A stretch of DNA of 64,000 nt, taken from contig CAJINA010000149.1 in assembly GCA_905176665.1 (NCBI GenBank), forward strand, positions 124,001-188,000, given 5' to 3'. Source of the stretch: Olavius algarvensis Delta 4 endosymbiont. GTDB lineage: Bacteria > Desulfobacterota > Desulfobacteria > Desulfobacterales > CAJINA01. Numbering within the stretch: the stretch's first letter is position 1; each line of letters begins with the position of its first letter. Of the stretch, positions 38,622 to 47,233 are shown one piece after another. The notes beneath the pieces were generated by a model, which saw only the letters and a list, made by a program, of their open reading frames with translations, did not search any database and was not told where the DNA came from. Both the position numbers and the translations under genes were made by a program.

Positions 38622-39497
38622 TTATACCACCTTGTTTAGGGGGTACTCGATGATGCCCTCGGCGCCTATTTTTAACAGTTCGGGAATCAGGTCCCGCACC
38701 TGGTCGGAATCGATAACGGTCTCAACCGAGAACCAGGTTGTCTGGTAAAGCGGTGCTACGGTCGGGGCGTTGAGACTGGGCAGCAGCTGAACGACGCTTT
38801 CCAGGTTAGCCTGTTCCACGTTCATTTTCAATCCTACCAGTTTCTCGCCCTTGAGAGCCCCTTTGAGCAACAGGGCGATCTGCTCGATCGTCGCTCTTTT
38901 TTCTTTGTTTTCCCAAGCCTGACGATTGGCGATCAACTGCGTATTGGTCTGCATCAGCTCATGGACGATGCGCAAGCCATGCGCCTTGATGGTGCTCTCG
39001 GTTTCGGTTACTTCTACCACGGCATCGGCCAAGCCGGAGACCACTTTGGCCTCAGTAGCTCCCCAGGAAAACTCTATTTCAACCTCAATCTTACGCTCGG
39101 CGAAATAGCGCCGGGTAAATTGCACGAGTTCGGTGGCAATTTTCTTACCCTGCATGTCCTCCAGTGATTGCACCGGTGAGTCATAGGGGACTACCAGAAC
39201 CCAGCGTGCCGGGCGGGCGCTGACCTTCGAGTAAACGAGGTCTTGCACCACCTGTACGTCCGAATTGTTTTCGGCAATCCAGTCTCGACCGGTCAAGCCG
39301 GCGTCCAGCGTACCGTTTTCGACATAGCGAGACATTTCCTGCGCGCGGCAGATTGCACACTCGATGGAATCGTCGTTAATTTCAGGAAAATAGCTCCTAC
39401 CGTTGACATTTATGGTCCAACCCGAGCGTTTGAACAAGGCCAGGGTTGCATCCTGAAGGCTCCCTTTGGGCACCCCCAGGTTCAGTTTCGACTTCAT
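38622..39497 (-). CDS. hisG: ATP phosphoribosyltransferase, long form
   Basis: The 291-residue enzyme catalyses the first step of histidine synthesis (ATP plus PRPP). The N-terminal pattern [23 protein letters not shown] and [13 protein letters not shown], and the PRPP motif [21 protein letters not shown] are typical. The length and C-terminal ACT-like regulatory region ([17 protein letters not shown]) identify the long form, which does not need HisZ and is feedback-inhibited by histidine. Its ATG overlaps the hisI stop by 4 bp. Confidence 0.95.
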   Translation of the reverse strand: MKSKLNLGVPKGSLQDATLALFKRSGWTINVNGRSYFPEINDDSIECAICRAQEMSRYVENGTLDAGLTGRDWIAENNSDVQVVQDLVYSKVSARPARWVLVVPYDSPVQSLEDMQGKKIATELVQFTRRYFAERKIEVEIEFSWGATEAKVVSGLADAVVEVTETESTIKAHGLRIVHELMQTNTQLIANRQAWENKEKRATIEQIALLLKGALKGEKLVGLKMNVEQANLESVVQLLPSLNAPTVAPLYQTTWFSVETVIDSDQVRDLIPELLKIGAEGIIEYPLNKVV

Positions 39498-39868
39498 TTT
39501 TTATAAACCTCCTCGGGATCAAAGACGGGTTTTCCGACCACTTCGAGTTCGCCGTCCTTGGATACGATTCTGAAAAAACAGCTGATATGGCCGGTATGAC
39601 AGGCTGCCCGGCCGATTTGCGCAACTTTCAAGAGGACCGTATCGTCGTCACAATCTATCCGGATCTCCTTAACCTGCTGGATATTGCCGGAGGTTTCACC
39701 TTTCACCCACAGCGCCTGTCGGCTGCGGCTGAAGTAGGTCGCCTTGCCGGTGGCCAGGGTGGTTTCCCAGGCCGCCTTGTTCATGTAGGCAAGCATGAGG
39801 ACTTCACCGGTTTCGTAATCCTGGGCGATAGTCGGAATGAGCCCGCCGGTTTTTTCAAAGTCGAGCAT
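39494..39868 (-). CDS. hisI: Phosphoribosyl-AMP cyclohydrolase
   Basis: The 124-residue enzyme opens the purine ring in the third step of histidine synthesis. [33 protein letters not shown] and the metal-binding [10 protein letters not shown]...[11 protein letters not shown] are intact. It is a stand-alone HisI, not fused to HisE. It is translationally coupled to hisG and divergently placed from pbp1A. Confidence 0.96.
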   Translation of the reverse strand: MLDFEKTGGLIPTIAQDYETGEVLMLAYMNKAAWETTLATGKATYFSRSRQALWVKGETSGNIQQVKEIRIDCDDDTVLLKVAQIGRAACHTGHISCFFRIVSKDGELEVVGKPVFDPEEVYKK

Positions 39869-39992
39869 TTTTTGCCTCTTTCATATTTTGGTGCGCTAAA
39901 ACACCACTCAGTAACCAGAACATTATGTAATGTCAAACTTTTTTTGTTTGTCCGGCCGGCCGGCATTCCTGGAAAAGGGCTGGTTGAACTGC

Positions 39993-40021
39993 TTGCCTAT
40001 CGGAACGTTATCTGTTAGCAT
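39993..40021 (+). promoter_or_regulatory. Possible promoter for pbp1A
   Basis: TTGCCT (39993-39998) and TAGCAT (40016-40021) with 17-base spacing, about 95 bases before the gene start. Both hexamers are imperfect. Confidence 0.3.
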
Positions 40022-40116
40022 GTCCGATTATTATTTTTGGACGAGAACGCTGCCAGGCGGCAAGGGAACACCCCGCGACCTGGTAGCCGGAGATAATCAC
40101 AGAAAGTACTGCATCA

Positions 40117-42525
40117 ATGCCCAAATCGAAAAAAAGCGCAGCTGAAATCAGGAAAAAACGCGCCAGCAATAAAAAACCGACCCTCTTTTCGCGCTTGTTG
40201 CGCCCGCTTATCTGGTTGACCCTGCTCGCCGGCATAGCCGGTACCCTGGCCGTGGTCGGCATTTTTGTCTATCTGGGTCAAGACCTGCCCCGGATTTCAA
40301 CACTTACCGACTACCGCCCCCCCACCATTACAACCGTCTACTCGGATGACAACCGCAAAATCGGTGAATTTTATAAGGAACGACGCCTTATCGTCCCCCT
40401 CGAGCAGATGCCGGCCCGTTTGAAGCAGGCCTTTGTCGCGGCCGAAGACGCCCGGTTCTACCAGCACCGGGGCATTGATATCATGAGTATCATCAGGGCC
40501 TTTTTTAAAAACCTGGAGGCCGGTACCATTGTACAGGGAGGCAGCACCATCACCCAGCAGGTTACAAAATCCTTCCTGTTGTCCCCGGAACGCAGCTATA
40601 CCCGCAAGATCCGCGAAGCCATATTGGCCTATCGTATCGATAAAACCTTCAGCAAGGACGAGATTCTATTCCTCTATCTGAATCAGATCTATCTCGGGCA
40701 CGGGGCCTATGGTGTGGAAGCTGCTTCGGAAAACTATTTTGGGAAATCCGCCAAAGATATGAACCTGGCCGAGTGCGCCATGCTGGCCGGGTTGCCCCAG
40801 GCGCCCAGCCGGTACTCGCCTTTCCGGTTTCCCGAACGGGCCAAGCAGCGCCAGATCTACGTGTTGAACCGGATGGTATCCGAGGGCTATATCACCAACA
40901 TCCAGGCCACCGAGGCCATTGACATGCCCCTGGATATCAAACCCCGGCGAAACTGGTATATAGAAAAGGTGCCGGCCTACACTGAATACATCCGACGCTA
41001 TGTTGAGGAGAAGTACGGCAAAAATAAGCTCTACCTCGACGGGCTGCAAATCCATACCTCCGTCAATATCGACATGCAGAAGATGGCCCGCGATGAAATC
41101 GTCAAAGGATTGCAGGCCCTGGATAAAAGACAGGGATATAGAGGCCCGCTACGGTCCATTACCGCCGAAGAGATCGAGACCCTCTCGGGTGAACTGAAAA
41201 AGACGTACGACCTCAATCCCCTTGAAATAGACAAGACCGTCACTGGGGTGGTCATCGCCGTGGACAACAAGGCCGGGACGGTAACCGTCCGAATGGGCAG
41301 CGAGCGCGGTATCATTGCTCTGGCGGACATGCAATGGGCACGTAAACCGAATCCGGACGCATCCTACCGCTACGCAAAAATAAAAAAACCGAGCCAGGCC
41401 CTGAAGGTTGGGGACGTGATCCTGGTTAAACTTAAGGAAAAAGATGCCCAAAGCGGTGATTGGCAGCTGGCCCTGGAACAGGTGCCCAAGGCCCAATCAG
41501 CCCTTTTGTGCATCGAGGCCGAAACCGGTTATGTGAAGGTCATGGTCGGCGGCCGGGATTTCCAATCCAGCCAGTTCAACCGGGCCGTACAGTCCCGTCG
41601 ACAGCCCGGCTCCGCCTTCAAGCCCCTTATATACGCGGCCGCCATAGACAAGGGTTATACCCCGGCAACCATAATTATCGATTCTCCCATCGTCTATACG
41701 GATGAGCAGCTGGATTTCAAATGGAAGCCCGAAAACTACGGCCGTAAATTTTACGGTCCAACCCTGCTGCGGACGGCATTGTCCAAATCCAAAAATGTGA
41801 TCACCGTCAAAGTGGTCCAGGATATCGGGATCGATTACGTGATCGATTACGCCCGCAAACTGGGCATCCACTCTGAAATGCCCCGTGATTTGTCCATCTC
41901 TCTCGGCTCTTCGGGCGTATCCCTGCTGGAGATCGTGAATGCCTATTCCGTGTTTACCAATCAGGGGTATTTCGTGGAACCGGTGTTCATCACCCGGATC
42001 CTGGATCGCGACGGCAAGGAGCTGGAACAAGCACGGCCGCAGCGCGAGAAAGTTATCGAGCAGACCACGGCTTACCTGCTGACCAACCTGCTGGAGGAGG
42101 TCGTCAAGAGTGGCACCGGCCGTCGTGTCATGGCCCTGAAACGACCCGTGGCCGGCAAAACCGGAACCACCAACAACCTGTTTGACGCTTGGTTCGTGGG
42201 CTATACGCCGGGTTACATAACCGGGGTCTGGGTTGGTTTTGACGAAGAGGCCTCGCTGGGGGTCGGTGAAACCGGATCAAGGGCGGCCAGCCCCATCTGG
42301 CTGGGATATATGCAGCGCCTGCTCTCCGGCAAACCGGTGCGCGTATTCCAGGTGCCTGAAGGCGTGGTGTTCACCAAGATAGACGCCGAGACCGGCCTTT
42401 TACCGATTCCGGAATCCAAAGAGACCTATTTTGAGTGTTTCAAGGAGGGGACTGTGCCGACCGATTACACGCCCCGACCGGATGTGGTGGTGGAGCCGGA
42501 GCAGTTCTTCAAAGACGACATATAG
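40117..42525 (+). CDS. mrcA: Bifunctional penicillin-binding protein 1A
   Basis: This 802-residue peptidoglycan synthase has an N-terminal basic tail and a membrane anchor (LIWLTLLAGIAGTLAVVGIFVYLG), a glycosyltransferase 51 domain with EDARFYQHRG near 109 and QGGSTITQQ near 141, an OB-like insertion (about 320-450), and the transpeptidase with SAFK near 500, SKN near 558 and KTGTT near 682. Family-length is normal for class A PBP1a. Its TAG stop is the first part of repeat copy D1. Confidence 0.96.
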   Translation: MPKSKKSAAEIRKKRASNKKPTLFSRLLRPLIWLTLLAGIAGTLAVVGIFVYLGQDLPRISTLTDYRPPTITTVYSDDNRKIGEFYKERRLIVPLEQMPARLKQAFVAAEDARFYQHRGIDIMSIIRAFFKNLEAGTIVQGGSTITQQVTKSFLLSPERSYTRKIREAILAYRIDKTFSKDEILFLYLNQIYLGHGAYGVEAASENYFGKSAKDMNLAECAMLAGLPQAPSRYSPFRFPERAKQRQIYVLNRMVSEGYITNIQATEAIDMPLDIKPRRNWYIEKVPAYTEYIRRYVEEKYGKNKLYLDGLQIHTSVNIDMQKMARDEIVKGLQALDKRQGYRGPLRSITAEEIETLSGELKKTYDLNPLEIDKTVTGVVIAVDNKAGTVTVRMGSERGIIALADMQWARKPNPDASYRYAKIKKPSQALKVGDVILVKLKEKDAQSGDWQLALEQVPKAQSALLCIEAETGYVKVMVGGRDFQSSQFNRAVQSRRQPGSAFKPLIYAAAIDKGYTPATIIIDSPIVYTDEQLDFKWKPENYGRKFYGPTLLRTALSKSKNVITVKVVQDIGIDYVIDYARKLGIHSEMPRDLSISLGSSGVSLLEIVNAYSVFTNQGYFVEPVFITRILDRDGKELEQARPQREKVIEQTTAYLLTNLLEEVVKSGTGRRVMALKRPVAGKTGTTNNLFDAWFVGYTPGYITGVWVGFDEEASLGVGETGSRAASPIWLGYMQRLLSGKPVRVFQVPEGVVFTKIDAETGLLPIPESKETYFECFKEGTVPTDYTPRPDVVVEPEQFFKDDI

Positions 42526-42675
42526 GGTACGCTCACAAGCGGCATATTTTAGCCCAGAGCCGCGTTTTCGCTCTTTTGAAATCCTCGACGTAGATCTACT
42601 ACGCCTCCGGTTTCAAAAGCGCTCAAGCCTTGCTCTGAACTAAAATCTACCACTTGTGAGCGCACCCTTTTTTTT
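42525..42675. repeat. Dispersed palindromic element, copy D1, with T-run
   Basis: A 143-bp hairpin-like element (42525-42667). Left arm GGGTACGCTCACAAGC pairs with the complement of GTGAGCGCACCC at its right end; inner GAGCCGCGTTTTCGCTC pairs with GAGCGCTTTTGAAAC-type words. The core 42582-42611 has the family ends TCCTCGA and CCTCCGGT around the palindrome GTAGATCTAC. The left arm begins at the G of the pbp1A TAG stop, and the right arm runs into T8, so it looks like a terminator of pbp1A. Confidence 0.85.
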
Positions 42676-42691
42676 CGTTTCAATTCGATGA

Positions 42692-42823
42692 TGAATTTAG
42701 AAATGGGCGGCGTTCTCGCTTCTTGGCGATCCTCGACGTAGATCTACTACGCCTCCGGTCGCCAAGAATGCTGCGGCCTTGCCCCGAACCAAAACTTACC
42801 CCTTGTGACGGATCACTCTTCAT
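42692..42823. repeat. Dispersed palindromic element, copy D2
   Basis: The core 42730-42759 is identical to D1 (TCCTCGACGTAGATCTACTA and then CGCCTCCGGT). Its immediate arms differ: CTTGGCGA and TCGCCAAG, a perfect 8-bp pair not found in D1. The outer arms (TGGGCGGCGTTCTCGC and GCTGCGGCCTTGCCC) pair imperfectly. Confidence 0.75.
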
Positions 42824-42832
42824 TCCAATCGA

Positions 42833-42966
42833 GCGGCATATTTTAGCCCAGAGCCGCGTTTTCGCTCTTTTGAAATCCTCGACGTAGATCTAACGCCTCC
42901 GGTTTCAAAAGCGCTCAAGCCTTGCTCTGAACGAAAATCTACCACTTGTGAGCGCACCCTTTTTTT
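42833..42966. repeat. Dispersed palindromic element, copy D3
   Basis: Almost identical to D1 after its outer left arm: GCGGCATATTTTAGCCCAGA onward. The core 42876-42903 has lost two bases in the apical palindrome (GTAGATCTAACGCC). The right arm ends GAGCGCACCC followed by T7. The outer left arm CTCACAA is missing. Confidence 0.8.
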
Positions 42967-42989
42967 CGTTTCAATTCGATGGTGAATTT

Positions 42990-43088
42990 AGATATAGGCG
43001 GCGTTCTCGCCTGCTTGTGATTCTCAAAGTAAATCCATTACGCCCAACGCAGAGTTTGGGCCCAAAGCCTTTTTCGAGATAGGTTCTA
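42990..43088. repeat. Degenerate element remnant D4
   Basis: GAATTTAGATATAGGCGGCG repeats the start of D2; a decayed core (TTCTCAAAGTAAATCCATTA then CGCCCA) follows near 43021, and the end TTTTTCGAGATAGGTTCTA (43070-43088) matches the right arm of copy C. It looks like a chimera of both subfamilies. Confidence 0.55.
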
Positions 43089-43092
43089 AATA

Positions 43093-43126
43093 AAACGGGC
43101 GCGATGAGTGATCATCGCGCCCGTTT
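43093..43126. terminator. Bidirectional terminator between pbp1A and TRAP permease
   Basis: AAACGGGCGCGATGA (43093-43107) and TCATCGCGCCCGTTT (43112-43126) form a perfect 15-bp stem with a GTGA loop, located 22 bp beyond the TRAP permease stop. Confidence 0.85.
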
Positions 43127-43148
43127 GGTTTATCCTGTCTTGTGAAAT

Positions 43149-45074
43149 CTAAGTCGTGCTAGGTTTTCTGCCGAAGAACTGTTTAGCCCAGATGCCGCTG
43201 AGGATGTAGCTGTAGAGCCAGGTTCCGAAGAAGATCACAACAAAGGCCTTGATGATGTCCGTGGCGCTGCCGTCCAGTGAAAAACCAGGGACATAACCAA
43301 ACAGGAAGGGCCCGAGGTAGAGGAACTTGGCAAACTTGAAAGACACGAACGCCGTCCGCCACATATTGGCTTTGGCGATGGTCGCCCCGGCAAACGCGGC
43401 GATGCAGACCGGCGGCGTGATGTTGGAATCCTGGCTGAGCCAGTAAACGATCATGTGGGCGGCAATTTCGTTGACACCCAGATGTATCAGGGCTGGTACG
43501 GCCACCACGGCCGTGATCAGGTACGCGGCGGTAACCGGGACACCCATGCCTAGGACCAGGGAGGCCAGGGCAATCAACAAGATGGTCAACCAGAGCCGGC
43601 CGGCCGCCATTTCGATGATGATGTCGGCAAAGGTCAGCATGAGGCCGCTGTAGGTCAAGACGCCGATAATAATCCCGATAACCCCGACGGTCGCCCCTAT
43701 TTTCAGGCTGCTCTCGGCGCCCTTGCGGGCGGATTCGACGAATTTGCCCAGTTCCGATTTGATATCCGCGCCCCGTCTGTGCCGAATCACGGCAATGACC
43801 ACGCCCAGAATCAAACCGGCCAGCAATACCCAGTTTCCCGAGACGCTGTCCGTTATTTTATTCACTGTGGCCGGTTCCGCCACGTGCCTGAGGCCTGCCA
43901 TGGAGACACTGAAAAGCAGGACGAGCGACATGATCCAGACCATGGTGAGGTCTGTTTTGGTCGCGGCGGTTTTATGGCTGACGGCGATACAGGTGGCGAC
44001 ACCAATTATGGCGGAATAGCCCGGTGAAAAACCGGCCAGCATGAGAATGGTGATCAGCACCAGCGGGGCGATGTACACCCATTGCTCCTTGAGGATTTGA
44101 CCGGCGCTCTGCGCGCTTCTCTCGCCGACAATGTTGTACATCTTGGCCTCGTAATGGACCATCATAAACACGCTGAACACATACATCAGGGCCGGGAAGA
44201 CGGCCACCAGCATAATTTTCGAATAGGGTACACCGGTAAGTTCCGCCATGATAAATCCGCCGGCCCCCATAATGGGTGGCATGAACATCCCGGAAATAGA
44301 GGCCGCCGGTTCGATCCCGCCGGCAACGTGCGGCCGGAACCCGGCTTTCTTCATCATGGGAATGGTGAACGCACCGGTGGAGACGACATTGGCAATGGCG
44401 CTGCCGGAGATGGAGCCGAAAAGCCCGGAGGCGATCACGGCGACCTTGGCCGGACCGCCGATTTTGTGCCCGACCGCGGCCAGGGGAAAATCGATGAAAA
44501 ACTTCTGGGCGCCGCTCTTTTCAAGAAAAGCACCGAACAGGACGAACAAAAGCACATACGTGGCCAGGACATTGGCCATGATCCCGAACACGCCGTCACT
44601 TTTATAAAAGATACTGGTGCACACCTCTGGAAAGGTATCGCCGGCATGGGAGAAGAGATCCGGCATGTAGGCCCCGTAGACGCCGTAAAGCAACAAAAGG
44701 GTTCCCATAATGACAAACGAAATGCCCACCACCCGCCGGGCCAGCTCGATGCCTATGAGGACCCCGATCATAGCCACCGCCTTGTCAAAGTTCGTTTCAA
44801 TACCGGTGCGGTAATTGATTGCTTCGAAATTCAGTATCCAGTAACCCACGCTAAAAATGGAAAGCACAATGAGCAGGTAGTCCACCCCCCGCAACCATTT
44901 ATTTTTAGATTTATAGATAAGAAATACGAGAACATAGGTGATGATCACGTAAATCCCCCGGTGGTACTGGGTGGCGGCGGGCGAAAGGACGGCCGAGTAG
45001 GAGTAGAAAAGAACCAGGCCGACCGCCAGGACGTCAAAGATGATTTTTTCAATTTTGTTTAGATTGTCGTACAC
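43149..45074 (-). CDS. TRAP transporter fused permease (4TM/12TM)
   Basis: The 641-residue membrane protein fuses the small (DctQ-like) and large (DctM-like) subunits of a TAXI-type TRAP transporter, a secondary importer driven by ion gradients. The core repeats GLFGSISGSAIANVVSTGAFTIP, GFRPHVAGGIEPAASISGMFMPPIMGAGGF and MGVPVTAAYLI are characteristic. Start is GTG at 45074 with AAGG upstream. The solute-binding gene lies 127 bp upstream, separated by a hairpin. Confidence 0.95.
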   Translation of the reverse strand: MYDNLNKIEKIIFDVLAVGLVLFYSYSAVLSPAATQYHRGIYVIITYVLVFLIYKSKNKWLRGVDYLLIVLSIFSVGYWILNFEAINYRTGIETNFDKAVAMIGVLIGIELARRVVGISFVIMGTLLLLYGVYGAYMPDLFSHAGDTFPEVCTSIFYKSDGVFGIMANVLATYVLLFVLFGAFLEKSGAQKFFIDFPLAAVGHKIGGPAKVAVIASGLFGSISGSAIANVVSTGAFTIPMMKKAGFRPHVAGGIEPAASISGMFMPPIMGAGGFIMAELTGVPYSKIMLVAVFPALMYVFSVFMMVHYEAKMYNIVGERSAQSAGQILKEQWVYIAPLVLITILMLAGFSPGYSAIIGVATCIAVSHKTAATKTDLTMVWIMSLVLLFSVSMAGLRHVAEPATVNKITDSVSGNWVLLAGLILGVVIAVIRHRRGADIKSELGKFVESARKGAESSLKIGATVGVIGIIIGVLTYSGLMLTFADIIIEMAAGRLWLTILLIALASLVLGMGVPVTAAYLITAVVAVPALIHLGVNEIAAHMIVYWLSQDSNITPPVCIAAFAGATIAKANMWRTAFVSFKFAKFLYLGPFLFGYVPGFSLDGSATDIIKAFVVIFFGTWLYSYILSGIWAKQFFGRKPSTT

Positions 45075-45127
45075 TTTTTGACCTTCTTTTCAGAGGGTTT
45101 CTTTACTGGACCGGATAGAGCAGGTAC

Positions 45128-45160
45128 GGGGTACGGTTTCTATTTCTAAAACCGTACCCC
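45128..45160. terminator. Intercistronic hairpin between TAXI receptor and permease genes
   Basis: GGGGTACGGTTT (45128-45139) and AAACCGTACCCC (45149-45160) form a perfect 12-bp stem with a 9-base loop. No T-run follows on the minus strand, so it probably acts as an mRNA stabiliser or partial terminator that keeps receptor levels above permease levels. Confidence 0.7.
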
Positions 45161-45201
45161 GGTTTGGTTTGTACAGGCAGTGCTTGGTTACGCGCTGACT
45201 G

Positions 45202-46176
45202 CTACAGCATGCCCTTTTCTTTCCAAAACTTTTCGGCCCCTGGATGGAACGGGGTTACGATGTTGGTGGCACCGGTTTTCAGGCTCATGTTCTTGAAGGT
45301 TTTCTTCATGGAGAGCATGTGCTTGAGGCCGGCATCCGTGTAGATCATGGAGAGCAGTTTGTAAACGACATCGGCGGATACCTTGGAGTTGGCGACCCAC
45401 AGGGCGCTGTCCTGGAAGGAGGGCGCATCGTAGTTCACTCCGCGATACGTCCCGGCCGGGACGGCCAGTTTGCCGAAATAGGGGTACTTGGCGAAAAAGC
45501 CGGAAGATTTGGCATCGGCCGCCAGGTCGACCATGGCAATGTCATTGGTCTGGGCAGCCATGATGACCGCGCCGCTCGGGAAGGCGGTGAACAGCCAGAA
45601 GGCATCCAGCTGATTGTTGCCGAATGCTGCCGCCGCATCGTTGTAACCCATGGCGTTTCTTTCGATCTTGTCCCACACGCCCATGTGGCTGAAGAACAGC
45701 TCACAGTTGGCGAACGCGCCGGAGCCGGCGTTGCCCACGCCCACTTTCTTTCCCGCGAGATCCTTGACGCTCTTGATCCCGGACCCTTTTTTGACCACCA
45801 GCTGGGCCGGGGCGCCGTACAGCCAGGCCACGGCCATGACGTCGGTGTATTTACGGGTATCGTTTTTCATTTTGCCATTGCGGCCCAGCCAGACATGGCC
45901 GGAATAGACCGTGCTGAATTGCTGTTTGCCGGCATTGGTTTTCCGGAGGTTTTCCACCGAGCCGGCCGACGTCTGGGCCTTGACGGAAAACGATTTAACT
46001 TCCTTGACCGGTTTGTAGACCTGGATGCCGTTGGCCACGACCTGGAACGTTCCACCGGCCGGACCGCCGCCGAAGATGATCCGTTTCTTCATGGCAAAGG
46101 AACTTGTCGAAAAGGCGAGGGTGATCAGAACAACCACACTGATACCCAACATTGATTTGAAAAACGTGTTCTTCAT
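45202..46176 (-). CDS. TAXI-family TRAP solute-binding protein
   Basis: The 324-residue periplasmic receptor has a signal peptide (SMLGISVVVLITLAFSTSSFA) and the TAXI features FGGGPAGGTFQVVANGI, KAQTSAGSVENLR, GSGAFANCELFF, and ADVVYKLLSMIY near the end. It delivers an unknown organic acid or amino acid to the fused permease encoded downstream. AAGGAGGTAATCGC precedes the ATG. A two-component system lies upstream on the same strand and may regulate it (inference). Confidence 0.94.
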   Translation of the reverse strand: MKNTFFKSMLGISVVVLITLAFSTSSFAMKKRIIFGGGPAGGTFQVVANGIQVYKPVKEVKSFSVKAQTSAGSVENLRKTNAGKQQFSTVYSGHVWLGRNGKMKNDTRKYTDVMAVAWLYGAPAQLVVKKGSGIKSVKDLAGKKVGVGNAGSGAFANCELFFSHMGVWDKIERNAMGYNDAAAAFGNNQLDAFWLFTAFPSGAVIMAAQTNDIAMVDLAADAKSSGFFAKYPYFGKLAVPAGTYRGVNYDAPSFQDSALWVANSKVSADVVYKLLSMIYTDAGLKHMLSMKKTFKNMSLKTGATNIVTPFHPGAEKFWKEKGML

Positions 46177-46594
46177 TGCGATTACCTCCTTTTAGGTTGG
46201 TATAAGAGAAAGGATAAGACACATTCACCGAATGGGAAGCCCTTACAGGCACACCACACCGGTGGTATGAGCCGACCATCTTTCAGTAACCGCTCTGGGC
46301 GACAGCGTCAATTGGACTATTTCTGAAATAGTTGTCAGAGAATTTCTTACAATAATTGAATATCGTTTGGTCTGGCTTCATAACGGTCTGTTTATTATGG
46401 AAATCTGTATCCTGAAATTCGGTGTTAAGCAATAATCGAATTGCTAACGAAATCGGGATCGAAATCGACTTCGTGGTTATAACCCGGGTGGTGTTTCGAT
46501 TGCGATTTCCAGATGACATATAGTGTGGGGACTGGCCAATGAATGCGGGTGGGACGCGTTGTGCGGACTGTGACGAGACCGTAAACCCCCGGTT
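46177..46594. other. Intergenic region upstream of the TAXI gene
   Basis: 418 bases without a recognised gene, between the response regulator stop and the TAXI gene start. A cluster of CGAAATCG-type words occupies 46435-46480 (GAAATCGGGATCGAAATCGA) and an imperfect inverted match TTTCGATTGCGATTTCC follows near 46493. The TAXI promoter should lie here, but no convincing hexamer pair was found. Confidence 0.35.
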
Positions 46595-47233
46595 CTAAGG
46601 CTCGATCAAGTTGCTCTGGATGGCAAAGCGTGAGATGTCGGCGTTGTTGCGCAGATTGAGTTTTTTCAACAGCCGCAGGCGGTAGGTATCCACTGTTTTG
46701 ATACTGATATTGTAGACGGCCGCGATTTCCCGGTTGGTGTTGCCCTGGGCCAGGCGCTTTAACACTTGCAATTCCCGGTTCGAAAGTGAATCCAGGGGGG
46801 ACTGCCCCTTGGCACCCCGGGCTACTCTGAGGGCCAGGGATTCAGTTGCCTCCGGGGAAAGATAACGCTGGCCGGCGAGCACCTTGCGGATGGCGTTTAC
46901 CAGTTTCTCTGGAGCCGATTTTTTCGTAATGTATCCCATAGCGCCAGCTTCAATCGCCCGGACCACGTACTGCTCCTCTTCGTGCATGGTCAGGATGATC
47001 ACCGGCAGCTCCGGCTTCTCGTCCCGCAGCCGGGCGGTTACTTCCAGACCATCGAACTCCGGCATGGAAATGTCGATGACCGCTACATCCGGGTTGGTGT
47101 CGCGGGCCTTTAAAATAGCGTTCTTTCCATCGGCTGCTTCGGCCACGACTGTCATATCGCCACTCTCTTCAACAATGCGGCAAAGCCCGGCCCGGACAAT
47201 GCTGTGGTCGTCAGCCAATAGAACACGGATCAT
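46595..47233 (-). CDS. NarL/LuxR-family response regulator
   Basis: The 212-residue regulator has a receiver domain (VLLADDHSIVRAGL, phospho-acceptor in DVAVIDISMPEFDG near residue 54, and a K in KKSAPEKL) and a C-terminal LuxR helix-turn-helix (LSNRELQVLKRLAQGNTNREIAAVYNISIKTVDTYR). It is translationally coupled to the sensor kinase (4-bp overlap). Targets are unknown; the neighbouring TAXI-TRAP genes are candidates. Confidence 0.94.
   Translation of the reverse strand: MIRVLLADDHSIVRAGLCRIVEESGDMTVVAEAADGKNAILKARDTNPDVAVIDISMPEFDGLEVTARLRDEKPELPVIILTMHEEEQYVVRAIEAGAMGYITKKSAPEKLVNAIRKVLAGQRYLSPEATESLALRVARGAKGQSPLDSLSNRELQVLKRLAQGNTNREIAAVYNISIKTVDTYRLRLLKKLNLRNNADISRFAIQSNLIEP

Larger units (their letters stand above)
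42526..43092. other. Repeat-filled intergenic region between convergent pbp1A and TRAP genes
   Basis: The 623-bp gap contains no gene and is almost wholly built from copies D1, D2, D3 and remnant D4 of the palindromic family, ended by a bidirectional terminator. A stretch of about 182 bp starting at 42539 is repeated directly from 42833, offset 294 bases. Confidence 0.85.

Noticed and set aside
42525..42966. A CRISPR array
   Set aside because: The repeated units are long hairpins offset by about 150 and 294 bases, with unequal spacing and similar rather than unique spacers. No cas genes are present.
44082..45062. A 326-codon open frame antisense to the TRAP permease gene
   Set aside because: The translation is rich in His, Gly and Asp without a known fold and mirrors a hydrophobic membrane-protein gene. 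It is a shadow frame.
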